Assembly (NCBI GenBank): GCA_027492575.1
Contig: JAPUEM010000127.1
Span: 1-54,987 of the forward strand
DNA length: 54,987 nucleotides
Direction of reading: 5' to 3'
From: Propionicimonas sp.
GTDB taxonomy: Bacteria > Actinomycetota > Actinomycetes > Propionibacteriales > Propionibacteriaceae
Below, in pieces: positions 46,371 to 54,987 of this stretch. The translations under genes and the position numbers were made by a program. The first letter of the stretch is position 1; each line of letters starts with the position of its first letter. The notes under the pieces were generated by a model that worked only from the letters and a program-made list of their open reading frames with translations, was not told where the DNA came from and did no database searches.

Positions 46371-47519
46371 ATGCCGCGTCCGTGGTACGTGCCCGTCCGA
46401 TCCGTCGTGCGTCGGCTTGCCCGGAGAGTTCCGATCGAAGTGATCCTTGCGGTCGCACTGGCCTTCTTGGCGCTCGGTCTCGACGGCGCCAACCATCAGC
46501 CATGGCAAGTGATCCTTCTCGACCTGACCGTCTGCGCAGTTGTGGCTCTCACTCCTCTCCAGCCCCAGCTGGCCGGTATCGCCCTCTGGCTGGTTCTGGC
46601 TGTGTACATCGTGCTCCCCGCGGGCTGGGGAACGATGGGCGAGTACGCACCCCTGATAGCCATCCTCGGGGCCGCGATGCGCGGACACTGGCGCACGGGC
46701 GCGCTGATGACCGCCTGCTACTTCCCCTTGCTCGCCGTTATCGCCTGGGGTGACGCACCCAGCCCGGAGTACGCGCCTACCGCCTGGGTCGCCTGGGCAT
46801 GGTTGATCGTGCTCGCGTGGGTTCTGGGCGGTGTCTTCCACATGGCCGTCCGAGCCCAGGAACGAGCTCGTGTCGCCGAACTCCTGCTGCAGCGCCATAC
46901 GCTCGCGACCGACCTGCACGACACCGTCGCTCGGTCGCTGAGGGACGTGATCATGGCCATCGAACGGGCGAATCTCCGCGGCGAGGCCTCCCTGGTTGAC
47001 CTGGAGGCAGTGGCGGCCGCCGCCGAAGTCTCGCTCGATCAGCTTCGGGTTGTGATGAACATACTCAAGGACGCGCCGGCGAACGAGCCGATCGCCTCGA
47101 TCCAGCGAACGCCTCTCACCGAAGCCCTGGAAGCCGGAGTCAGCCGTCTCGAAGGACTCGGCTTCTCGGTCTCGGCAGGGCTTCATGGCGACATCTCGGT
47201 GATCTCGGAGTCCGATGCCGTGATCCTCGGTGCAGCCGCGCAGGAAGCGATCGCCAACCTGGGCAAGTACGCTGACCCGGCGCAGGACTGCATGATCATC
47301 GCCGATGCGACACCGGAAGCCGTCAGTCTCGTATTCGTGAACGGTTGGTCCGAAGCAAGCCAGCCCTCGGACGGCCATGAGGGTCTCGGTTTGTGGGGTG
47401 TGGAGGATCGCCTGAGGCGAGCCGGCGGCAGGGTTCTTGCCGAGCGGGTTGCCGATCGTTGGGTCACCAGCATCTGGCTGCCTCGGTCAGCCGACCCTTC
47501 TGAGGAGGAGAGCAAGTGA
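46371..47519 (+). CDS. NarL-type sensor histidine kinase
   Basis: 382 residues from the ATG at 46371, directly after GGGGGAGAGA. An upstream frame to 46200 crosses the inverted repeat and was rejected. The N-terminal half has four or five membrane helices with very short outside loops (IEVILAVALAFLAL, PWQVILLDLTVCAVVAL and others). A HisKA_3 domain follows, with the phosphorylated His183 in TDLHDTVARSLRD. The HATPase has EAIANLGKYA (N box) and GLGLWGVEDRLRRAGG (G box). It overlaps the regulator gene by 4 bp. With no large sensor domain, it may sense through its membrane part, as peptide-sensing kinases do. Confidence 0.92.
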   Translation: MPRPWYVPVRSVVRRLARRVPIEVILAVALAFLALGLDGANHQPWQVILLDLTVCAVVALTPLQPQLAGIALWLVLAVYIVLPAGWGTMGEYAPLIAILGAAMRGHWRTGALMTACYFPLLAVIAWGDAPSPEYAPTAWVAWAWLIVLAWVLGGVFHMAVRAQERARVAELLLQRHTLATDLHDTVARSLRDVIMAIERANLRGEASLVDLEAVAAAAEVSLDQLRVVMNILKDAPANEPIASIQRTPLTEALEAGVSRLEGLGFSVSAGLHGDISVISESDAVILGAAAQEAIANLGKYADPAQDCMIIADATPEAVSLVFVNGWSEASQPSDGHEGLGLWGVEDRLRRAGGRVLAERVADRWVTSIWLPRSADPSEEESK

Positions 47520-48148
47520 TCATGGACCGCCCAATCACCGTGCTGGTCGTTGACGACGAAGATTTCTCCCGCGAGACCGTCGCCCTCTACATCGAATCGG
47601 ACAAGACCTTGTCTCTTGTCGGCACCTGTAGCGACGGCGCATCCGCCGTGGAGGCGGTTCGGTCGCTTCGACCCGATGTGGTGCTGATGGACCTGCGGAT
47701 GCCCGGCGTCAGTGGCTTCGCGGCGACCAGGGCGATCATGAAGATGGCGCCTGGCACCAAGGTTCTGGCTCTGACCACGCTCGCGGCCGACGGTGCGGTC
47801 GGTCAGTTCATCGAGTGCGGTGGTTGTGGATTCGTGACCAAGGGCAGCCGGGCCGCGAAGGTGACCAGCGCCGTCCACAGCGCTTACGAGGGCAATGCGG
47901 TCTTGCCGCAGCCGACGATCTCGCGAGCCCTGGAACACTTCAAGCACGATCCGCGTCCGGTTCTCACTCGCCGCGAACGTAAAGTCGTCGCCGCCATCGC
48001 CGACGGACAGACCAACGAAGAGATCGCCAGACAGTTGAACGTCTCCCACTCGACGGTCAAGAGCGAGGTCACCGCACTGATCCGGAAGTTCCGGGTGACC
48101 AATCGCAAAGAGGTCCCGGTCGCGGCACAGCGCTTCCGGCTGCTGTAA
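47516..48148 (+). CDS. NarL/LuxR-family response regulator
   Basis: 210 residues from the GTG at 47516, or from the ATG at 47522; GAGGAGGAG lies upstream. The receiver domain has Asp13/Asp14, the phosphoacceptor Asp59 (VVLMDLRMPG) and Lys109 (FVTKGS). The C-terminal LuxR helix-turn-helix runs from about 148 (LTRRERKVVAAIADGQTNEE...STVKSEVTALIRKF). It is coupled to the kinase gene. It is the best candidate to bind the inverted repeat at 46230-46263 and so control the peptide-toxin operon and its own operon. Confidence 0.94.
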   Translation: MIMDRPITVLVVDDEDFSRETVALYIESDKTLSLVGTCSDGASAVEAVRSLRPDVVLMDLRMPGVSGFAATRAIMKMAPGTKVLALTTLAADGAVGQFIECGGCGFVTKGSRAAKVTSAVHSAYEGNAVLPQPTISRALEHFKHDPRPVLTRRERKVVAAIADGQTNEEIARQLNVSHSTVKSEVTALIRKFRVTNRKEVPVAAQRFRLL

Positions 48149-48149
48149 G

Positions 48150-48177
48150 CAGACCCGAACCACGACGGGGTCTGGGC
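48150..48177 (+). terminator. Possible hairpin after the response regulator
   Basis: CAGACCC and GGGTCTG form 7-base arms shortly after the stop, followed by a second GC-rich hairpin (GCCCGG...CCGGGC) near 48179. There is no T run, so it is a weak terminator call. Confidence 0.4.
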
Positions 48178-48274
48178 CGCCCGGCGCCCCCGGGCCCGAC
48201 CAGTTATCCGGGTTTCGCAACCTCTGGCGGGCGCCCTCTCCATTTCGGAGCAGCGATTCGGTAGGTTGTCCCCC

Positions 48275-50364
<2,090 letters not shown>

Positions 50365-50365
<1 letters not shown>

Positions 50366-51555
50366 TGTCTCCCGGCTGGCTGGAGTACCTCCAGCGGGCA
50401 CGTTGGTACGCCGGCAAGGACGAGGGCCGGCTGGGCGGCATCGAGCCGCTCGGCTGGTACACGCCCGCCGGGGTGCTGCCCGCGGTGCGCTCCGAACTGG
50501 CGGCCGTGGAACGATCGGACGACGCCGAGACCTACCACCTGCTGGTGGGCTACCTGCCGCCCGGCACCGCCGAGCCGGAAGCCTTCGTCGAGCGGGCGAG
50601 CCTGCCCGAGTTCGGCGAGGTGGACGTGGTGGACGCGGCCGCCTCCGTCACGGCGATGGAAGCATTGGTGGGGGTGACGGGGAACAGCGGTCCCGTCCGG
50701 CTGCTGCCCAGCAAGCAGAGCAACTCCGCCGCGGTCGCCGGCGACACCCTGCTCAAGATCTATCGGCGGCTGCGTCCGGGCATCAACCCGGAACCGGAAC
50801 TGCTGGCGGCCCTGGCCGGCGGGCCGGTGCCGGCCCTGCGCGGGGTGATCCGCGAGCGCGACTACGACCTGCTGGCCGCCATCGAGTTCCTCCCGGACGC
50901 CACCGACGGCTGGGAGTTCGCCACCGCGGCCTGCGCGGCGGAACGTCCGATCGATGACGAAGCCGGCGACCTGGGACGAGCCCTGCGCGATATCCACACC
51001 CGGCTCGCGGCGGCCTTCGGCACCCGCACGAGTTCCGGTGCGGCGCTGCGTGCGCGGCTGCTGGACGACCTGGACGAGACTGTCGCCGCCGTCCCGCAAC
51101 TCCAGCCGCACCGGGCCGTGCTGGCGGCCGTCCTGGACGGTCTGCCGGACGGCGAGATCCCCACCCAGCGGGTGCACGGCGACTTCCACCTCGGTCAGGT
51201 GCTGCTCACCGCCCACGGCTGGCGGATCATCGATTTCGAGGGCGAACCGGGCGCCCCGATCGCCGAGCGAAGGGCCTTCGACACGCCGTGGCGGGACGTC
51301 GCCGGGCTGCTGCGCTCGCTGGACTACGCTCGCTCCGCACACCCGGAACCGTCCGGACGTGCGGCTACGCAATGGTGCGAACGCGTCCGTGCGGCCTTCC
51401 TGGCCGGATACGGTGACGATCCCGGGGCTTTCCCCGTAATGTTCGCCCACGAGGTGGCACGGATGGTGTACGAAGTGGGGTATGAAGTCCGGAACCGACC
51501 CGACTGGGTAGGCATTCCGCTCTCGGCAGTCGAGAATGTGGCAACCAGGCACTAG
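50365..51555 (+). CDS. mak: Maltokinase (Pep2 family)
   Basis: Phosphorylates maltose with ATP to give maltose 1-phosphate for GlgE. The 396-residue protein has the aminoglycoside-kinase-like fold: VHGDFHLGQVLL with the catalytic Asp273, and IIDFEGEP with the metal-binding Asp290. The N-terminal cap is typical (LEYLQRARWYAGK). Here it is a separate protein, not fused to trehalose synthase (TreS). No TreS gene is in the window. The ATG at 50365 shares a base with the glgE stop (TGATG). Confidence 0.93.
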
Positions 51556-51564
51556 GAGAATCCA

Positions 51565-53460
51565 ATGGCGTATGACGTGAACGGCGGCCTGACCGGGTGG
51601 GACCTGGAAGGCTTTCACTCCGGTGGTGACACCGAGGTTTGGCGCCGGCTCGGCGCCCACCAGGTCACCCTGATCGACGACGAGCGGGGTGAGATCCACG
51701 GCACCCGGTTCGCGGTCTGGGCGCCCAACGCCCGCGAAGTGCGGCTGAACGCCGACTTCAACTGGTGGACCGGCGATTCGATGCACCTCGTGCCCGGCTC
51801 GGGGGTCTGGGCGCTCTTCGTCGAGGGCGTCAGCGACGGGGCGCTCTACAAGTACAACATCCTCGGCGAGGATGGCACCTGGCACGAGAAGATCGACCCG
51901 ATGGCCTTCTTCGCCGAGCAGGCCCCGGCGAACTCGTCCATCGTCTACACCAGCCAGTACGGCTGGGCCGACGACGCGTGGATGGCCAAGCGTGCGGCAG
52001 CGCAGCCACACAAGGAGCCGATGAGCATCTACGAGGTGCACCTCGGCAGCTGGCGCAAGGGCAAGACGTACCTGGAACTGGCCGACGAACTGGTCGAGTA
52101 CGTCAGCTGGCAGGGCTTCACCCATGTCGAGCTGATGCCGGTCACCGAGCACCCGTTCGAGGGCTCCTGGGGCTACCAGGTCACCAACTACTTCGCCCCG
52201 CAGTCCCGTCTGGGGCGTCCGGACGAACTGCGCTACCTGATCGACCGGCTGCACCAGGCCGGCATCGGCGTCATCCTCGACTGGGTGCCCGGCCACTTCC
52301 CCAAGGACGCCTGGGCGCTGGGACGGTTCGACGGCACCGCCCTGTACGAGCACGCCGATCCGCGCCAGGGCGAGCACAAGGACTGGGGCACCTACATCTT
52401 CAACTACGGCCGCAACGAGGTGAAGTCATTCCTGGTCAGCAACGCGCTGTACTGGGTGACCGAATTCCACATCGACGCGCTGCGGGTGGACGCGGTGGCG
52501 TCCATGCTCTACCTCGACTACTCGCGCAACGAGGGCGAGTGGGTGCCGAACATCCACGGCGGCAACGAGAACCTCGAGGCCATCGACTTCCTGCGCTACG
52601 TGAACCGCCACCTCTACGAGCGGGTGCCCGGCGTGATCATGATCGCCGAGGAGTCGACCTCCTTCGGCGGGGTCACCAAGCCCGTGCACGAAGGCGGCCT
52701 GGGCTTCGGCTTCAAGTGGAACATGGGCTGGATGAACGACTCGCTGCGCTACCTGGCGCTGGAGCCGATCTACCGGCAGTACCACCACCACGAGATGACC
52801 TTCGCGATGGTCTACGCCTACTCGGAGAACTTCGTGCTGCCGATCAGCCACGACGAGGTGGTGCACGGCAAGGGCTCGATGATCAACAAGATCCCGCAGG
52901 ACACCTGGCGCCAGTTCGCCACGCTGCGCGCCTTCTACGCCTTCATGTGGGGCTTCCCCGGCAAGCAGTTGCTGTTCATGGGCTGTGAGTTCGGCCAGCG
53001 CACCGAGTTCAACGAGGCCACCAGCCTGGAGTGGTGGGTGAGCGACCTGTGGGGCCACCACGGTCTGCAGCGCATGATCAAGGACCTGAACGGCATCTAC
53101 TCCACCCACCCCGAGCTGTGGGAGCTGGACACCTCGCCGGAGGGCTTCGCGTGGATCAACGCCGACGACGCCGGTGGCAACACCTACTCGTGGCTGCGTT
53201 CCGATTCCACCGGACGCCAGATCGCGGTCATCGTGAACTTCTCCTCCGAGCCGTGGGCGAACTACCGGCTCGGGCTGCCGCATGCCGGCACCTGGAAGGA
53301 GATCTTCAACTCCGATTCCGAGATCTACGACGGTTCCGGAGTGCACGGCAATCTCGGCCAGGTGGAAGCCTTCGAGGAGAGCTGGAACGGCCAGCCCGCC
53401 AGCGCCACCGTGGTCGTCCCGCCGCTGGGCGCGGTCTACTTCGAGTACGCGGGCGAGTAG
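51565..53460 (+). CDS. glgB: 1,4-alpha-glucan branching enzyme
   Basis: Introduces alpha-1,6 branches into the glucan made by GlgE. The 631-residue protein has a CBM48 domain (GTRFAVWAPNAREVRLNADFNWW) and a GH13_9 barrel. The nucleophile is Asp309 (DALRVDAVASMLYLDY) and the acid/base Glu362 (MIAEESTSF), with the same 53-residue spacing as in E. coli GlgB. SHDEVVHGKGSM is present. It starts 9 bp after the maltokinase gene. Together the three genes form the GlgE pathway, and glgX on the far side of the accessory block debranches the product. Confidence 0.97.
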   Translation: MAYDVNGGLTGWDLEGFHSGGDTEVWRRLGAHQVTLIDDERGEIHGTRFAVWAPNAREVRLNADFNWWTGDSMHLVPGSGVWALFVEGVSDGALYKYNILGEDGTWHEKIDPMAFFAEQAPANSSIVYTSQYGWADDAWMAKRAAAQPHKEPMSIYEVHLGSWRKGKTYLELADELVEYVSWQGFTHVELMPVTEHPFEGSWGYQVTNYFAPQSRLGRPDELRYLIDRLHQAGIGVILDWVPGHFPKDAWALGRFDGTALYEHADPRQGEHKDWGTYIFNYGRNEVKSFLVSNALYWVTEFHIDALRVDAVASMLYLDYSRNEGEWVPNIHGGNENLEAIDFLRYVNRHLYERVPGVIMIAEESTSFGGVTKPVHEGGLGFGFKWNMGWMNDSLRYLALEPIYRQYHHHEMTFAMVYAYSENFVLPISHDEVVHGKGSMINKIPQDTWRQFATLRAFYAFMWGFPGKQLLFMGCEFGQRTEFNEATSLEWWVSDLWGHHGLQRMIKDLNGIYSTHPELWELDTSPEGFAWINADDAGGNTYSWLRSDSTGRQIAVIVNFSSEPWANYRLGLPHAGTWKEIFNSDSEIYDGSGVHGNLGQVEAFEESWNGQPASATVVVPPLGAVYFEYAGE

Positions 53461-53475
53461 CCACTGGAAAGCGCT

Positions 53476-53600
53476 GAGATCCCGGGTCAAGCCCGGGGTG
53501 ACGTTGTCGGGTGGGACGCTCGGGTGCCGTGCACCTGCTCGCGGACGCTACTTTCGCGGCCAACCCAACCCCGTCATCCCGGGCTACGACCCGGGATCTC
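53476..53600. repeat. Family B palindromic repeats between glgB and the sensor kinase
   Basis: One copy at 53476-53502 (GAGATCCCGGGTCAAGCCCG...) and an inverted copy at 53573-53600 (GTCATCCCGGGCTACGACCC...). The second overlaps the end of the sensor kinase gene and gives its stop codon. The arrangement mirrors the pair at 3202-3268. Confidence 0.85.
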
Positions 53601-54987
53601 CTGACGCAACCGCAGCACGAAGCTGGAGCCGTCGGGCGCCAGGCTGAGGTCGCCGTCGAGCAACCGCGCGTTCTCGGCGGCGATCGCCAGTCCCAGGCCG
53701 GACGAGGAACCGTGCCGGGAGGCGTCGCCGCGGACGAACCTGTCGAAGACCCGGTCGCGCAGCGCTTCCGGAACGCCATCGCCGCTGTCGTGGACGGTGA
53801 CAGCCAGCTTGCCGGCGTCCATCCCGACCGTGATGGTCACCGGCGGCGCGCCGTGCTGCAGCGCGTTGGCCACCAGATTGCGCAGCACCACGCGAAGCCG
53901 GGCCGGATCCGTCATGACCGGCAGCTCGGCGGGGCCCAGGTAGGAGATCAGCCCCGGCGCCCCGGACTCCCCGACGATCTCCACGATCAGATCAGCCAGA
54001 TCGATCCGGTCGGCGACCACCTGGGCATGACCGGCGTCCATCCGGCTGATCTCCAGCAGGTCTTCAGTGAGGCCCGCCAGCCGGCGCAGCTGGGGTGCCA
54101 CCAGGGCGGCTGCCTCATTCCGGCTGGCCGGGTTCTGCAGCGCCTCGGCCGAGGCGAGCAGCGCGGTGGTCGGCGTCCGCAACTCGTGGGCTACATCGGA
54201 GACGAACTGCCGCTGAGTCTCGTTGGCCCGTTCCAGCTCCGCGATCTGGGCCGTCAGCCGGTCGGCCATGGCATTGACCGCGGAGGACATCACCGCGAGC
54301 TCGTCTTCGCCCTGGACCGGAATCCGCACCGACAGATCCCCGCTCGCCACCGCGTTCGCCATGGCGCCGGCCCGCGTCACCGGACGGCTGACCGTGGCCG
54401 CCACGGCACGTGCCAGCAGAGCCGCGAGGGCGACCACACCGACCGACACCAGCAACAGGGTCAGGCCCAGCTCGGGCACCGGACTTTCCGCGCGATCCAG
54501 CCGAAAGCCGTGGATCAGCAGCCAGGCGAACGGGCCATCATCGCCTGGCACCGTGGTGTACCCGAAACCCACCAGGTAGTCACCGCACGGCTGCGTCCAC
54601 ATCATGGAGACGCCGGGAGACACGGGGACCTCGGTGATGCGGCGCTCCCCCAGGAACTCGGCTCTCGGGACCAGACACTCCGGGATCCGCAGGCTCATCG
54701 GGTCGGTGGTGTCGACGAAGCCGTACTGATTGACCAGTTCCGGGAGAACCTCGGTGTCGCGGGTGCTGAAGACCATCAGGGCCGCCTCCACCGACAACGG
54801 CTTGTCGGCATCCGGGATGACGTCCTGCCAGTCGGTGGTGGTGGGACTCTGCTCGATCGCAGCCACCAGTTGCGCCATGTCGGCGCCCAGCCCGAACATG
54901 ACCTGGTCGTCGACCACCTGCCGGTGACGCGCCTCCGCCGACGCAAGCGTCCCCCAGGACAGCCCGGCACAAGCCACCGCGACCGTC
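53574..54987 (-). CDS. HAMP-containing sensor histidine kinase (5' end off right edge)
   Basis: About 471 codons visible; the first membrane helix and start lie beyond the edge. A GTG at 54977 is in frame but would leave no proper N terminus. The extracellular sensor domain (about 200 residues) is followed by a membrane helix (LTLLLVSVGVVALAALLARAVAA), a HAMP domain (RPVTRAGAMANAVASGDL) and the HisKA box VSDVAHELRTP. The N box NLVANALQHG and the G boxes HDSGDGVP and GSSSGLGLAI complete the kinase. The last residues, QEIPGRSPG-stop, are the translation of a family B repeat, after the normal end near FVLRLR. The partner regulator is not in the window. Confidence 0.93.
   Translation of the reverse strand, partial: TVAVACAGLSWGTLASAEARHRQVVDDQVMFGLGADMAQLVAAIEQSPTTTDWQDVIPDADKPLSVEAALMVFSTRDTEVLPELVNQYGFVDTTDPMSLRIPECLVPRAEFLGERRITEVPVSPGVSMMWTQPCGDYLVGFGYTTVPGDDGPFAWLLIHGFRLDRAESPVPELGLTLLLVSVGVVALAALLARAVAATVSRPVTRAGAMANAVASGDLSVRIPVQGEDELAVMSSAVNAMADRLTAQIAELERANETQRQFVSDVAHELRTPTTALLASAEALQNPASRNEAAALVAPQLRRLAGLTEDLLEISRMDAGHAQVVADRIDLADLIVEIVGESGAPGLISYLGPAELPVMTDPARLRVVLRNLVANALQHGAPPVTITVGMDAGKLAVTVHDSGDGVPEALRDRVFDRFVRGDASRHGSSSGLGLAIAAENARLLDGDLSLAPDGSSFVLRLRQEIPGRSPG

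Noticed and set aside
46029..47378. Long minus-strand frame that would extend the small peptide to 449 residues
   Set aside because: The extension is antisense to the kinase gene. Only the last 51 codons, beginning with a signal peptide, look real.

Overview
This window comes from a high-GC actinobacterium. Codon third positions are almost all G or C, and GTG and TTG starts are common. Gene order follows actinobacterial chromosomes: hisI-trpE-trpC-trpB-trpA-lgt-gltB, gatC-gatA-gatB, then an ACT protein, ligA, a methionine-synthase-like gene, mnmA and a cysteine desulfurase, and a GlgE-maltokinase-GlgB operon. The overall look suggests Propionibacteriales or a relative, but the sequence alone does not fix the genus. 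I found no tRNA, rRNA, CRISPR array, transposase or phage gene.

Layout. 1-9.9 kb (minus strand): hisI, trpE, a small membrane protein, trpC, trpB, trpA, lgt and the 5' two thirds of gltB. 10-12.3 kb (plus): serC and serA. 12.3-12.9 kb: a gene-free stretch with two inverted DnaA-box-like sites and other repeats, followed by a small hypothetical gene and a HicA/HicB pair. 14-19.6 kb (minus): gatC-gatA-gatB, a VanZ-like gene and an SF2 helicase. 19.8-30.1 kb: an ACT protein, ligA, two adjacent membrane-anchored M16-peptidase-like genes, a MetE-like gene, mnmA, a lipoprotein and a cysteine desulfurase. 30.2-32.4 kb: glgX. 32.4-48.1 kb: an accessory block. 48.3-53.5 kb: glgE-mak-glgB. The right edge cuts a sensor kinase.

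The accessory block is the most unusual part. It holds a secreted Rhs/YD-repeat polymorphic toxin of 2161 residues with a PD-(D/E)XK-like nuclease tip. Its probable immunity gene overlaps its stop codon. Upstream in the same orientation lie a secreted 701-residue DNRLRE-type partner and a tiny secreted peptide with two cysteines. Divergent from the peptide is a NarL/LuxR-type two-component system, and the shared promoter region carries a perfect 13-bp inverted repeat. Beyond the immunity gene lie a DUF6572-like gene and a four-gene chain of ATGA/GTGA-overlapping small genes. That chain includes a double-CXXCG protein of the SitI6-like immunity type and a HEAT/LRV-like repeat protein, so it looks like an orphan immunity array. 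I infer a contact- or envelope-delivered toxin locus under peptide or two-component control, set between glgX and the glgE operon.

A second theme is short palindromic repeats of two main families (A: CCCTTCGACAGGCTCAGGG; B: bipartite, GTCATCCCGG...CCGGGATCTC). They lie between genes and also inside them. They add about 49 residues to the N terminus of TrpA and about 16 to GatB, and they supply the stop codons of lgt and of the sensor kinase.
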